Made by a program: the position numbers and the translations under genes. A DNA stretch of 64,000 nt from the NCBI RefSeq assembly GCF_918698115.1, contig NZ_CAKKLV010000018.1, positions 1-64,000 on the forward strand. The letters run 5' to 3'. Shown here in pieces: positions 16,195-25,541 of the stretch. This stretch comes from Peribacillus sp. Bi96 (GTDB lineage Bacteria; Bacillota; Bacilli; Bacillales; DSM-1321). The notes under the pieces are model-generated. The model was not told the origin of the DNA. It saw only the letters and a list, made by a program, of their open reading frames with translations, and ran no database searches. Within the stretch, counting starts at the first letter, position 1, and the number at the start of each line of letters is the position of its first letter.

Positions 16195-16290
16195 AAAAAA
16201 AGTTATGCACATAGTCAGGAGAAAGATTTGAAGAAATAAGGATTATCCCTATTTCCCCTTCCTTTATCCACATCTTGTGCACAACTTTAT
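16195..16290. repeat. Hairpin element with DnaA-box-like 9-mers, copy 1
   Basis: AAAGTTATGCACA at the left and TGTGCACAACTTT at the right pair as the base of a hairpin of about 95 bases. It contains TTATGCACA (16203), TTATCCACA (16264) and TTGTGCACA (16275), which fit or nearly fit the DnaA box TTATNCACA. A related element lies at 17794-17886. Confidence 0.65.
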
Positions 16291-16368
16291 TGAAATTTCT
16301 TCACGTACATCTGAAAAGTAATCATGATTTTTATGATTATCATCATTCTTAAATGAACCGATACGGCT

Positions 16369-17643
16369 TCAATTGTTAGGGGTCCACCTTTTCATCCTAT
16401 GAAGTAAGGGACCATCTGAATGATTATTTTCCCCTATTACAAAATCCGTCATATAGTAGGTCAAATATTGTCCATAATGATTATTGGTTTTTAACAATAA
16501 CTCATCTACATAATAAACCCCTTTTGGGATTTGATCCATTAGCAGCACCGATAAGGCAGCATATATACCGCAAGCCACTTGAAAGTATGTGGCATTGGTT
16601 TTATATTTGGAAAAGATATCTTCATTACTTGGTACATTGTACATATAATGCTCTTTTTGTTGATAAACAATAAGGACACCTACTAGATCTTCCCCTTCAA
16701 GTTCGTCTTTAAGCGGATCGAGAACCTCCATTTCATGGTCCCATAATTGATCTACGTCATCCAGTTTCGAGCGGATTAACTCCGTCGTATGGTCATTTAC
16801 CTTATATAAAAAGCCGCCTTCCATATCAAACAATTTGCCCAAAGTGTATACTTCTTCATGAGGCATTAAACAACCGTAAAACTGCTTGTCCCCTAAAGTG
16901 ACTTTGAAATCCACATCATAAACATTTTCATATAAAAAGAGCGGCGTATGGTGATTCATAAACATCGGGTAGCTTGATATGGCCTCATCCAGAAAGCCTT
17001 CGGGAGACCATGTTGTGTAAATGACGTCCTTTTTTGCCTTCGCTTTGTCCTTAAAAAAATAATTGTCATGCTCTACAATATAACAGCCAAGCGGACGTTC
17101 CCCTGAATCTTTCTTTAAAAGCTCAATGGCCATCCATTGAACCACCCCTGGATTCATTCCCGAACCAATGATGGCTGTTGAATTTGAAAATTGATCTTTA
17201 TACTTTTCAAAATGCCTGAATCGTTCAATTAAAGGAAATCCATGAGATAATTCTTCCTTTTCATCGATCGTTGTTTTTTCTAAAGCGGAATTAATATAAT
17301 TAACACCTAATGCATTACAGCAATCTAGTATTTCAACCGTATCCGCCCGTGATAGATCTATTACACAAAATGTTTTTGTGCTTTCAAGATGCTTAGTAAA
17401 CCTCTTTGTATCTTTTAAATCAAGTTGATGGAATACAAAGTGATTTTTTAGCTGTGGAAATAATTCATGATAATATTTTTCTTCTTTTTGTTTAATATCG
17501 ATTAAATGTAAAGTACAACTAGAAATAAAATGATGGATTGGATCCTTTTTATCAATAACTGATTTATTCAATATCGAAAGTATTGATTTTGCGGCCCCTC
17601 CCGCACTTCCTAGAATGGTTATCACTTTTTTGTTATCATCCAT
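16369..17643 (-). CDS. Homospermidine synthase / saccharopine dehydrogenase-like protein
   Basis: 424 residues. An N-terminal Rossmann domain begins TILGSAGGAAKSILSIL; then CVIDLSRADTVEILDCCNALGVNYINSA, and near residue 160 AIIGSGMNPGVVQWMA, the nucleotide-binding and substrate loops seen in homospermidine synthase-type enzymes. The C-terminal half carries NYFF, MPHEEVYTLG and VLIVYQQKEHYMYNVPS. It may act on polyamines or a lysine derivative, but the exact reaction cannot be read. ATG behind GAGGTG. It stands alone, framed by the two DnaA-box hairpins. Confidence 0.7.
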   Translation of the reverse strand: MDDNKKVITILGSAGGAAKSILSILNKSVIDKKDPIHHFISSCTLHLIDIKQKEEKYYHELFPQLKNHFVFHQLDLKDTKRFTKHLESTKTFCVIDLSRADTVEILDCCNALGVNYINSALEKTTIDEKEELSHGFPLIERFRHFEKYKDQFSNSTAIIGSGMNPGVVQWMAIELLKKDSGERPLGCYIVEHDNYFFKDKAKAKKDVIYTTWSPEGFLDEAISSYPMFMNHHTPLFLYENVYDVDFKVTLGDKQFYGCLMPHEEVYTLGKLFDMEGGFLYKVNDHTTELIRSKLDDVDQLWDHEMEVLDPLKDELEGEDLVGVLIVYQQKEHYMYNVPSNEDIFSKYKTNATYFQVACGIYAALSVLLMDQIPKGVYYVDELLLKTNNHYGQYLTYYMTDFVIGENNHSDGPLLHRMKRWTPNN

Positions 17644-17793
17644 TTCTACACCTCGTCACCTTTTACTTTAAACTATGTAGTTTAAGATGAAATGCAATGG
17701 ACAAGTATCATTTATTCTTGAATTGAGCCATATGTACAAGCTATTTTCTCTACCCTTTTATAAAAAAGAAGCAGAAAGGCAGTTTCCCCCCAA

Positions 17794-17886
17794 CAAAAAA
17801 AGTCATGCGCAAGATTAGGAGAAAGGAAAAAATTAAGGATTTCCTCCTTTCTCTTCCTTTGTCCACACTTTATGCACAACTTTACA
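17794..17886. repeat. Hairpin element with DnaA-box-like 9-mers, copy 2
   Basis: Same layout and orientation as the element at 16195-16290: AAAAAAAGTCATGCGCAAGA at the left, AGGAGAAAGGA in the middle, and CCTTTGTCCACAC with TTATGCACAACTTTACA at the right. It has one perfect DnaA-box-like 9-mer (17870-17878) and one near match (17859-17867). Confidence 0.65.
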
Positions 17887-17943
17887 TTTCATACGGATCT
17901 ATTCCGCTCTAACGAAGCAGTGCCCCATAATCTTTAGACTAAA

Positions 17944-18730
17944 TCAGATTTCCATGCCCCATCGATTCTTTTCGGTTTCCTTCATCTGTTTTTCCGTTTT
18001 CTCGGGATGGACGGTACGAAATTTATGATGGTCAGCAGGGATGATTTCAATCATCTTCTCAATCATGTCTTCCGGATCGAATTGGTTCTTTAATCCCTCT
18101 TCTTGTTTTTTCATATCCTCTGCTCTTGTAAAATTCTTGGCTTCATCAAACCACTTCCATTTTTCCTCTGCCGCCCTGTCGTTAAAACCGGTATCGTAGG
18201 CACCAGGATTGATGGTCGCAACCTGCACCCTAGATCTCTCAAGCTCATCCTTCAAGGTTAAAGCAATTCCCTCGATGGCATGTTTGGTTGCTGCATAGGG
18301 ACCGCCATATGGTGTCGTGATGATCCCAGCCATTGAACTCAAAAACACGATTTTCCCGCTTCCTTTTTTGACCAGCTTTCTTGCAGCATGCTGAACGGTT
18401 TCAAGTGTAGCGAATACATTCACTTCGAAAAGCGCCCTGAATCGGTCCATCGGCATTTCCCCGAGCGGTCCGCCCTCATTGATCGCGGCATTTGCCACAA
18501 ACACATCAAAGTCTTGGTTATCAATTAAAGCTCGATCACGTGTGTTTGTAATATCCAATTTGAATACGTCCATATCCAAGCCCTGTTCCTGCGCTTCCCT
18601 CATTAGATCCGTTTTCTGAGAAGTGATTTCCGTTGTGGCAATTACCCGATGACCCCCTTTTTGCAAGTCCGAGTGCGGCGCCTCTTCCAAGCTCGCTGCC
18701 CGCGCCAGTAATGAAAATTGTTTTGGCCAT
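17944..18730 (-). pseudogene. Short-chain dehydrogenase (SDR), frameshifted
   Basis: ATG at 18730 begins AKTIFITGAGSELGRGAALG, the normal NAD(P)-binding TGxxxGxG start. At 18653-18657 there are five C (G on the coding strand) where four would keep the frame. After that the body continues in another frame: GHRVIATTEITSQKTDLM, FVANAAINEGGPLGEMP, FLSSMAGIITTPYGGPYAATKHA with the catalytic serine, tyrosine and lysine, and a normal C-terminus. One extra base thus separates cofactor site and active site. Without it the protein would be about 261 residues, a typical oxidoreductase of unknown substrate. Confidence 0.85.
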
Positions 18731-18933
18731 CTTCCATTCCTCCTATCAAAGCTCTCTACTGTTTCTACTTCCCATAAACGAATGACATAAACCATTAAAA
18801 ATGGTATACCCATATACGCATTTATCCGTTCTATTAAAGGGAAAATGATAGATATCACCCTAATTCCTGCATCTATTATCCTGATATGAGTAATAAACAT
18901 AAAGGGATACCCCAAGGAAAAAGGAGAATGACT

Positions 18934-19341
18934 ATGAATTATAAAAATATCATGATTGCCGGCTGCGGGGTTTTAGGTAGTCAGATTGCATTTCAAACCG
19001 CTTATAAAGGATTCCATGTATTTGTATATGACATCAATGATGAAGCAATAGAACGTGCAAAAGATAGAATCTCTAATTTGAAGCCATACTACAAAGAAGA
19101 TTTATGGGTTACGGAGGAAGATCTCAATACTGCTTATGCTCGTATTTCTTTCAGCAGTGATTTATCTACGGCATTTGCTGAAGCTGATTTTGTGATTGAA
19201 GCGATTCCAGAAGTGGTTCAAATCAAAACGGATTTTTACACGGAGTTAGGAAAACTGCCTCCCGAAAAAACAATTTTCGCAACGAACTCTTCGACATTAT
19301 TACCGAGCCAATTTGCCAAACCGGACTTTTTACAAGAATAA
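18934..19341 (+). pseudogene. 3-hydroxyacyl-CoA dehydrogenase, N-terminal fragment
   Basis: 135 residues from the second ATG, seven bases behind GGAG. It has the NAD-binding start NIMIAGCGVLGSQIAFQTAY, GFHVFVYDINDEAIERA, DFVIEAIPEVVQIKTDFY and FATNSSTLLPSQFA. Full enzymes of this family are about twice as long and continue with the C-terminal helical domain; here the frame ends KPDFLQE then TAA, with a terminator directly after. The catalytic histidine domain is absent, so it should be inactive. Confidence 0.8.
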
Positions 19342-19357
19342 TGAAGTTGTATGCAGG

Positions 19358-19392
19358 AGAAGGAGATGTCCTTGGAACATCTCCTGTTTTTA
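19358..19392 (+). terminator. Terminator after the dehydrogenase fragment
   Basis: GGAGATGT (19362-19369) pairs with ACATCTCC (19377-19384), followed by TGTTTTT. Confidence 0.75.
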
Positions 19393-19398
19393 GTGTTC

Positions 19399-19425
19399 AA
19401 AAAAAGACCCCGAAATCAGGGTCAA
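19399..19425 (-). terminator. Terminator of the DUF1456 gene
   Basis: On the minus strand GACCC-N8-GGGTC is followed by seven T residues. It lies 44 bases after the stop codon. Confidence 0.75.
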
Positions 19426-19468
19426 TTGATGATGTGCATGATTAAAATAGTGATATTTTGATTGAACC

Positions 19469-19987
19469 TTATCCCCTATATTTATAAGCTAACCCTTTTA
19501 AGAAATTCCTGGCGAATTTATCCCCGCACTCTTTATAATTTCTATGACCAACTTTTCTTAAAATGGCGCTTAATTCTCCTTTGGTAATCATGACTCCTGC
19601 TTCTTCCAAGATATCAATCATATCCTCGCTTGTTAATGTCAGCGCGATTTTCATTTTCTTTAGCAGAATATTATTCATGCTTTCCTTATTCTTTACAGTA
19701 GGTGCCGGGTTTTCTGGCTGGCCGGGTTTTGGTTCTTGTTTCCCTCTTTTAAAAATGATCAAGCCATTTAAAAAGGACTCCAACATCGTATTATTACATT
19801 TTAAACCTTCATCATCCATATCATCTTCATCGTATTCATCATAGAAACCATCTTTCGGCTTTGTGAGCATCTGCATGACTTCTTCTCTTGTCACTTCAAT
19901 ATCCCCTAGTTTAAATATCTCTACCATATCTTTATTTTTTATATCCAGCGCATATCTTAATCGAATTAATATATCATGATTATGCAT
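19469..19987 (-). CDS. DUF1456 (YehS-like) protein
   Basis: 172 residues. The protein consists of two similar halves, as expected for DUF1456: NHDILIRLRYALDIKNKDMVEIFKLGDIEV, then MNNILLKKMKIALTLTSEDMIDILEEAGVMI, each followed by a T/S-K/R-E/G-E-(L/V) helix. The linker is acidic and then proline-rich (KPGQPENPAP). It is soluble; the function of the family is unknown, although the fold resembles small helical DNA-binding repeats. ATG behind AGGAGG. Confidence 0.85.
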   Translation of the reverse strand: MHNHDILIRLRYALDIKNKDMVEIFKLGDIEVTREEVMQMLTKPKDGFYDEYDEDDMDDEGLKCNNTMLESFLNGLIIFKRGKQEPKPGQPENPAPTVKNKESMNNILLKKMKIALTLTSEDMIDILEEAGVMITKGELSAILRKVGHRNYKECGDKFARNFLKGLAYKYRG

Positions 19988-20348
19988 TCATAAACCTCCT
20001 GTATATTTTTCTTTTTTCAGTACCTTCATTATTTCACAAATGGATGGGAATAAACGCAGCTGAAAATCCTGGAACCCCTTTACGGATTCCCGGATCCATC
20101 TGCCTATTATTTTCTTTTCAGTTTCGTGACTACTTCCACATGTGCAGAGTGTAGGTGGCAACACAAGGGTGCCGGTGGGTTTATTACATTCTTAAGACCT
20201 TTTTCTTTCAGAAAACAGACTTTATCAAAACAAAAGTTGCCGGCTTCAAAGGAACTTGAAACTGAATAAAATAAGTACACATGAGTTGATGTGATTCATT
20301 TTTTCTCTAACTTTTTGAGAGTTACATCATTTCACTGTCCCCGTCCCA
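19988..20348. other. Intergenic region with a possible gene remnant
   Basis: On the minus strand an open stretch of about 55 codons ends at TAA 20107-20109 with SAHVEVVTKLKRK. This resembles the C-terminal end of RlmCD-type RNA methyltransferases (the SHVE motif), but the sequence before it (NPPAPLCCHLH) does not. It has no start. It may be a scrap of a second methyltransferase gene, or chance. Confidence 0.25.
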
Positions 20349-21311
20349 TCAACATTCTTTTCCAAAGTTATCAAGCAATGCACGCACTTCATCTGTTGAT
20401 TTCGTGTTCATTAATTGATTTCTTAATTCACCAGCTCCACGGAATCCTTTGACATAAATTTTGAAAAAGCGATGAAGCCCTGTGATTGAACGTGGCAGTG
20501 CTTCCGCATATTGATCTTGAAGATCAAGCTGCAGTCTTAAAAGATCAAGGTATTCTTTACTGCTATGCTCTTTTGGCTCTTTTTCAAAAGCAAAAGGATT
20601 TTTAAAAATACCTCGCCCGATCATAACGCCATCAATACCATATTGTTCAGCAAGCTGTAGCCCAGTTTGACGGTCAGGAATGTCTCCATTGATTGTTAGT
20701 AGCGTATTTGGTGCGATACGGTCACGTAATTTTTTGATTTCCGGAATTAGCTCCCAATGCGCATCTACTTGGCTCATTTCCTTTCTTGTACGCAAATGAA
20801 TAGAAAGGTTCGCAACATCCTGTTTTAAAATATGCTCTAGCCACTCCTCCCACTCATTTACATCCTTATAGCCAAGTCGTGTTTTCACGCTTACAGGCAG
20901 TCCGCCCGCTTTTGCTGCTTGAATAAGTTCTGCCGCAACGTCTGGACGCAGAATAAGGCCACTACCTTTCCCTCTCGATGCCACATTCGGTACAGGGCAG
21001 CCCATATTAATATCGATGCCTTTAAATCCTAGCTCTGCCAAGCCAATACTCATTTGACGGAAATATTCGGGATTATCCCCCCAAATATGTGCCACCATTG
21101 GCTGTTCATCTTCTGTAAAAGTCAAACGGCCACGCACACTTTTCATGCCCTCTGGATGACAATAGCTATCCGAGTTTGTAAACTCTGTGAAAAATACATC
21201 CGGTCGACCGGCTTCACTTACTACGTGACGAAAAACAACATCTGTCACATCTTCCATTGGTGCAAGTACAAAAAATGGTCGTGGTAAATCACGCCAAAAA
21301 TTATCTATCAT
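20349..21311 (-). CDS. tRNA-dihydrouridine synthase
   Basis: 320 residues from ATG at 21311; an upstream GTG would add seven residues but has no ribosome site. A TIM-barrel flavoenzyme that reduces uridine in the tRNA D-loop using NADPH and FMN. Seen here: [16 protein letters not shown] at the N-terminus, the catalytic cysteine in [51 protein letters not shown] and [14 protein letters not shown] for FMN phosphate. The sequence is closer to the DusC-like side group found in Firmicutes than to DusB, which usually sits by the lysS region. Confidence 0.88.
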   Translation of the reverse strand: MIDNFWRDLPRPFFVLAPMEDVTDVVFRHVVSEAGRPDVFFTEFTNSDSYCHPEGMKSVRGRLTFTEDEQPMVAHIWGDNPEYFRQMSIGLAELGFKGIDINMGCPVPNVASRGKGSGLILRPDVAAELIQAAKAGGLPVSVKTRLGYKDVNEWEEWLEHILKQDVANLSIHLRTRKEMSQVDAHWELIPEIKKLRDRIAPNTLLTINGDIPDRQTGLQLAEQYGIDGVMIGRGIFKNPFAFEKEPKEHSSKEYLDLLRLQLDLQDQYAEALPRSITGLHRFFKIYVKGFRGAGELRNQLMNTKSTDEVRALLDNFGKEC

Positions 21312-21610
21312 TTCAAACTCAAATCCTCTCACTATGGATACAACTTCAAACTCTCGGTCAAAAAATATAAAGCCAAATGTTCCACTTCTTTTACACTTAT
21401 ATCATGCTTAATAACTTATTATCAAACACAAGTACATTTGGACATTTATAATTTGTGAAAAACTATTGGTAAAAAGTTAAAGGAAATCTTAATACTAAAT
21501 AATTTAACACCACAAATTCTCCATTCATTAGTTGAAAAGATTACTTGTACTTCAACTGGCGATATTCATATCAATATAAATTTGTTAATCTGTTACAAAT
21601 AAAATAAGGA
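21312..21610. other. Intergenic region, nothing recognised
   Basis: About 300 AT-rich bases between dus and the rlmD terminator. No open frame with a ribosome site and no repeat of the families seen elsewhere. Confidence 0.4.
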
Positions 21611-21650
21611 AAAGGCAACTCCCGTATAGGGTTAGTTGCCTTCTTTTAAA
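21611..21650 (-). terminator. Terminator overlapping the end of rlmD
   Basis: AAGGCAACT and AGTTGCCTT pair with a loop of 12 bases. The rlmD stop codon lies within the stem, and a T-rich stretch follows on the minus strand. Confidence 0.75.
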
Positions 21651-23020
21651 ATGAGTTGAGAGACACACTCCACATGGCTCGTCTGCGGGAACATATCCAC
21701 AGGCTGCATGGATTCTACTTCGTATAATGCGCTCAAATCTTGAAGGTCCTTCGCCAATGTAGACGGATTGCAAGATACGTACACAATGGTTTTTGGTTTA
21801 ACTTTCAAGATTGTCTGAAGTAAGGATTGGTCACAGCCAGATCTTGGCGGGTCGACGACCAGAACGTCCGGTTTCCAGCCTTCTTTCGTCCAGCGTGGAA
21901 GGATATTCTCGGCTTTGCCTGTTTCATAGTATACATTTTTGCGATTATGTTTTTTTGCATTTTTCTTGGCGTCCTCAATCGATTCTTTAATAACGTCCAT
22001 TCCTCTGACTTCCTTGGCATTTTCAGACAGCCATAGTCCAATGGTTCCAACGCCGCAATAAGCGTCAACGACCTTTTCCTTGCCGGTTAAAGCTGCTGCT
22101 TTTTTCACTTCATCATATAAGCGAACAGTTTGGACCGGGTTAAGCTGGAAGAATGTACGGGCTGAAAGCTCATATGAAAGGTCACCCAATGTTTCGTTGA
22201 TGACTTTTTCGCCTGCCAGGTGAATCGTTTTTTCGCCAAAGATAAGCGACGTGTTTTGGTTGTTAATATTTTGAACGACTGATTTCACTTCAGGCAGTTG
22301 GTCACGTATTTGTTTAAGCAGCTGATCTTTTTGTGGAATTTCCTCTGCTCCTGTAACAAGGACAACCTGCACTTCGCCTGTTTCAAACCCTACCCGTGTG
22401 ATGACTGTACGGATTACACCTTTTCTTTTTCTTTCGTTATAAATCGAGATGTTCAGGTTCTTCAGGATCTTTTTCACTGTACGTGTAACCTTATTTGTTG
22501 CCTTATGCTGTACAAGGCAGTTCGGGATATCGATCAGTGTATGGGAATTCAATCCATAAAGGCCAGCAATCAATTTACCATCTTTTTGTCCGACTTGGTA
22601 CTGACTTTTATTGCGGTAATTCCAAGGATCTTCCATACCGATCGTTTCTTGTATATTTAATGAAGAAACCGGGAAATTCGAATGACGTTCCATTGCTTGA
22701 ATGACGATATCGCGTTTTTCAACAAGCTGCTGGTTATAGCTTAAATGCTGTAACTGACAGCCACCGCATTCTGCGTAAACCGGACATGGTGCTGCAATTC
22801 GGTGCGGTGATTCTTTCCGGATGGTTTTAATTTTCGCCTCGGTGAAGTTTGGCTGTACCTTTGTGACCAATGCTACAATTTCTTCACCTGGTAAGGCTCC
22901 CGGGACGAAGACGACTTTCTTTTTGAAATATCCGACTCCCTCTCCGTTAATGCCTAGCCGTTTAATGGTCAGTGGAAGGGTTTGGTTCACTTCTAGTTTT
23001 GTATCTTGAATGTTTGTCAT
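21632..23020 (-). CDS. rlmD: 23S rRNA (uracil-C5)-methyltransferase RlmD/RlmCD type
   Basis: 462 residues. A TRAM domain ([20 protein letters not shown]) comes first; then the iron-sulfur cysteines [15 protein letters not shown], the SAM-binding [17 protein letters not shown], and the catalytic [13 protein letters not shown], with the typical SHVECV near the end. It methylates uridines of 23S rRNA (747 and/or 1939). By position it is the counterpart of B. subtilis yfjO rather than yefA. Its ATG overlaps the stop of the glycosylase gene by four bases, so the two are translationally coupled. Confidence 0.92.
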   Translation of the reverse strand: MTNIQDTKLEVNQTLPLTIKRLGINGEGVGYFKKKVVFVPGALPGEEIVALVTKVQPNFTEAKIKTIRKESPHRIAAPCPVYAECGGCQLQHLSYNQQLVEKRDIVIQAMERHSNFPVSSLNIQETIGMEDPWNYRNKSQYQVGQKDGKLIAGLYGLNSHTLIDIPNCLVQHKATNKVTRTVKKILKNLNISIYNERKRKGVIRTVITRVGFETGEVQVVLVTGAEEIPQKDQLLKQIRDQLPEVKSVVQNINNQNTSLIFGEKTIHLAGEKVINETLGDLSYELSARTFFQLNPVQTVRLYDEVKKAAALTGKEKVVDAYCGVGTIGLWLSENAKEVRGMDVIKESIEDAKKNAKKHNRKNVYYETGKAENILPRWTKEGWKPDVLVVDPPRSGCDQSLLQTILKVKPKTIVYVSCNPSTLAKDLQDLSALYEVESMQPVDMFPQTSHVECVSQLILKEGN

Positions 23021-23901
23021 TTCTTTTCACTCCGTTTTTCGATGCTTCTCCACAAATAGAGGGAAGCGTAGCTTAGATATGGAGCCCATTTAACACTATA
23101 GGTTTCCATTTCTTCTTGGGTTGGCTTTTGCGGTAGGCCATATAGTATTTTCAAGGCATTTTGAATGCCAATATCGGCTTTTGGAAAAAGGTTCGGCCGT
23201 CCGAGTCCAAAAAGCAGGAAGTTTTCAGCCGTCCATCTGCCGATTCCGCGTATTTTTATTAGTGTATCCATAACCTCTTGATCGGATAGGTTAGCCATTA
23301 AATCAAGATTAAGATGGCCTTGAATGATTTGCTCGGAAAGTCCGATCACATATTCTGCTTTCCTGCCACTGAATTGAATGGCCCTTAATTGCTCAATTCT
23401 TAGTTGGGCGGTTGTTTCCGGTGTTGGATAAAACCATGCCCCATCTATCTGATAGCCGAATGTTTTTACGAATCTTTCTGTGAGCGTATGCGCAAAAGAT
23501 AAGTTTAACTGCTGATGTATAATGCATTTGACGAGGCAACTGTAATAATCGAAATCCAAGACTATGGCTGTACCGCGGTGCTCTTCGAAGATTTCCTGTA
23601 AATCGGATTCCCGGAAATGCTGGGAAACCCCTTCTAACGGTTGATGCCAATGAAAAACCTTTTTTAACTGTTCGATTGCTTTAGACTTGTACGCCTCCGA
23701 ATGGCCTTTAATGATAAAAGCTGGTTCTTCGATATTCCCAATCGCTTGAACCTGCAAAACGATAGGTTCTTTTTCTATATATAGCGGAACTTTTACCGTC
23801 CTGTTAGTAAAATCAACTACCTGAAGTGGGTCTAACGATAATCGTTCGAGAACTAGATCGAAATTATATGGTCCTTGGACCAGTAATTTTTCTGTCCACA
23901 C
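23017..23901 (-). CDS. DNA-3-methyladenine glycosylase, AlkA family (YfjP)
   Basis: 294 residues. An N-terminal AlkA-like domain is followed by the helix-hairpin-helix glycosylase core: [19 protein letters not shown], then [20 protein letters not shown] with the HhH, and [13 protein letters not shown] with the catalytic aspartate. It removes alkylated purines from DNA, starting base-excision repair. Matches B. subtilis YfjP in place and order. It lies directly upstream of rlmD (4-base overlap). Confidence 0.9.
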   Translation of the reverse strand: MWTEKLLVQGPYNFDLVLERLSLDPLQVVDFTNRTVKVPLYIEKEPIVLQVQAIGNIEEPAFIIKGHSEAYKSKAIEQLKKVFHWHQPLEGVSQHFRESDLQEIFEEHRGTAIVLDFDYYSCLVKCIIHQQLNLSFAHTLTERFVKTFGYQIDGAWFYPTPETTAQLRIEQLRAIQFSGRKAEYVIGLSEQIIQGHLNLDLMANLSDQEVMDTLIKIRGIGRWTAENFLLFGLGRPNLFPKADIGIQNALKILYGLPQKPTQEEMETYSVKWAPYLSYASLYLWRSIEKRSEKK

Positions 23902-23978
23902 AAGCGATCCATCCTTTAGCAGTTTTCCACGTATTATAGCATGTTTCCTGAAATATTACTTGAAATTGAGGAGAATGG

Positions 23979-24018
23979 AAAAAAGCGGGACCTGTATTTT
24001 CCCTGCAGGACCCGCCTT
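23979..24018 (-). terminator. Strong terminator after pdaA
   Basis: GCGGGACCTG (23985-23994) pairs with CAGGACCCGC (24006-24015), and six T residues follow on the minus strand. It lies immediately after the pdaA stop codon. Confidence 0.9.
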
Positions 24019-24021
24019 TTA

Positions 24022-24807
24022 TTAATAAAGCATTCGGTTTGGCAATTGTTTTTCAATCATTAAATCATCAAGGCTCCTGAATGTGTACCCCTGTTTTTCA
24101 AGATCCGTCAAAATCGAGTCCATTGCCTCCGCGTTATCTTTTGATACGGTATGCAGTAATAAAATTGCGCCGGGATGAATCTGCTTAAGCACTTCATCAT
24201 GAGCGAACGCAGCACCCCTTTGTTGGTCAACGATCCAGTCTTTATAGGCGAGTGACCAGAAGATGTGGTAATATCCCTCTTCTTTTGCGACCTCCATGGT
24301 TCTTTCATTAAATACCCCACGGGGCGGCCTTAAGTAATTCATCCCCTGTTGCCCAGTTAATTTCTCCGTAGCTTTTTTAACCCGCTCCAGCTCGGTGCGA
24401 ATGACATCGTCCGTTACACTGGTCATATCAGGATGGTTCCATGAATGGTTCCCTACGATATGTCCCTCATTCGCCATACGGACAACAAGCTCTGGTGCCG
24501 TTTTTAAGTAATGACCCGTGATGAAAAAAGCTCCAGGAGCCTTATGTTTCTTCAGAACATCTAGAATTTGTGCTGTATAGCCATTTTCATAACCGTTATC
24601 AAACGTTAAATAGATAGCTTTTTTCTTCGTATCACCTTTATAAATCGCATCATATTTAGGCAGCATCTCATTGAAGTTTTTTCCAGCATCGGCTGGTGTC
24701 CCATTTTTCCCTTTATTGAAACCCCAGTTATAGGACTCCGCCCAAGCCGGGCTTGCCAAAGAGCAGATCAAGCATATGAAAGCTGATAAAATCACCATTT
24801 TTTTCAT
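24022..24807 (-). CDS. pdaA: Spore cortex polysaccharide deacetylase PdaA
   Basis: 261 residues from ATG at 24807 behind GGGGGAT; the longer frame upstream lacks a signal. It begins with a Sec signal (KKMVILSAFICLICSLASPAWA). The NodB deacetylase domain shows IYLTFDNGYENG with the catalytic aspartate, GNHSWNHPD with the metal histidines, LRPPRGVFNE and ILLLHTVSKDNAEAM. PdaA removes the acetyl group from muramic acid during muramic-delta-lactam formation in the spore cortex, needed for germination. Its presence supports a spore former. Same neighbourhood as in B. subtilis (yfjS). Confidence 0.93.
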   Translation of the reverse strand: MKKMVILSAFICLICSLASPAWAESYNWGFNKGKNGTPADAGKNFNEMLPKYDAIYKGDTKKKAIYLTFDNGYENGYTAQILDVLKKHKAPGAFFITGHYLKTAPELVVRMANEGHIVGNHSWNHPDMTSVTDDVIRTELERVKKATEKLTGQQGMNYLRPPRGVFNERTMEVAKEEGYYHIFWSLAYKDWIVDQQRGAAFAHDEVLKQIHPGAILLLHTVSKDNAEAMDSILTDLEKQGYTFRSLDDLMIEKQLPNRMLY

Positions 24808-24876
24808 TGGAATATCCCCCATGTCCATTTTTCTTAGTGTTTGGAACATGTAGATTTATATGCATGATATTGTGAA

Positions 24877-24979
24877 GGTCGGATATTTGGCTTGAAGGTC
24901 GAATTCCTCTCGCTTTAGGTCGATTTATTGGCCCGAAGGTCGAATTCCTTCCGCTCATGGCCGAATGATTCCCACCTGC
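24877..24979. repeat. Tandem array B: five units of 20-21 bp
   Basis: GGTCG (or GGCCG) starts recur at 24877, 24897, 24918, 24938 and 24959, a strict 20/21-base alternation. The unit is roughly GGTCGAATTCCTTTCGCTTGA and copies are 60-85 percent alike by eye. It lies upstream of pdaA and downstream of a small gene's terminator. Two further arrays with other sequences but the same period lie near 42669 and 61760. Confidence 0.75.
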
Positions 24980-25012
24980 GTGGAATCCAACATACAAACC
25001 TGATTCACCACG

Positions 25013-25049
25013 CAAAAAAGGGCCTTTCCTCCGAAAAGGATTGGCCCCC
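25013..25049 (-). terminator. Terminator of the 61-residue gene
   Basis: GGGCC-TTTCCT pairs with AGGATT-GGCCC in the segment 25020-25047, and a run of six T residues follows on the minus strand. Confidence 0.75.
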
Positions 25050-25058
25050 CATGTTATT

Positions 25059-25244
25059 TTATCCTTTAAATAGCGCTTGTGCCGCCTTCCAAACAATGAC
25101 GATTGCGAAAATGATAACGATTACAATTCCGACTACGTCTAGGAAAGTTTCAAGACCGGAGAAGATCGTGTTTGCTACAGGAAGTTGGATGAAAGCAAAA
25201 CCGGATAACATGGCAATAAAGAATAAGAAATAGCTATTCTGCAT
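25059..25244 (-). CDS. Small two-pass membrane protein
   Basis: 61 residues from ATG behind GGGGGGA. It has an N-terminal hydrophobic run YFLFFIAMLSGFAFIQLPVA and a very hydrophobic C-terminal helix VVGIVIVIIFAIVIVW before AAQALFKG. The place between pdaA and the yfk genes is that of the small gene yfjT in B. subtilis, but I cannot confirm homology. A strong ribosome site and its own terminator support a real gene. Confidence 0.6.
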   Translation of the reverse strand: MQNSYFLFFIAMLSGFAFIQLPVANTIFSGLETFLDVVGIVIVIIFAIVIVWKAAQALFKG

Positions 25245-25355
25245 GAAAATCCCCCCTTTCTCTTCTAATGTATGTGCGAGGGTTCCAAAAGATTGTACTT
25301 TTTTGAGGTAATTATCGCCTTTTTTTTCATATACATTAGCAAGGGGGCGAATACG

Positions 25356-25493
25356 ATGCTGGAATGGATAATAACCATAGGTTTTATTGGTTGTCTTGGT
25401 TTAGGTGCAGGAGTGTTTGTTCATTTTGTAAAAAGTGGATTGAATTTAGAGGATTCATCAAGGATTGATCCATTGCCGGATATAGAGGATTGA
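25356..25493 (+). CDS. 45-residue single-pass membrane protein
   Basis: Start ATG behind GGGGGCG. One N-terminal helix (EWIITIGFIGCLGLGAGVFVHF) is followed by an acidic tail (LNLEDSSRIDPLPDIED) that should face the cytoplasm or outside as a short hydrophilic end. A strong terminator follows. No family name known to me; divergent from the gene at 25059-25244. Confidence 0.6.
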   Translation: MLEWIITIGFIGCLGLGAGVFVHFVKSGLNLEDSSRIDPLPDIED

Positions 25494-25500
25494 GGATAAA

Positions 25501-25535
25501 AAAGACGCTCAACCGATTGGTGAGCGTCTTTTTCC
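25501..25535. terminator. Bidirectional terminator
   Basis: AAGACGCTCA (25502-25511) pairs with TGAGCGTCTT (25521-25530), flanked by A and T runs. It serves the small plus-strand gene and the fumarase gene. Confidence 0.85.
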
Positions 25536-25541
25536 ATTCTA

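Noticed and set aside
16195-17886. Possible replication origin because of DnaA boxes
   Set aside because: No dnaA, dnaN or rep gene, no AT-rich unwinding block, and the boxes sit in hairpin ends repeated as an element.
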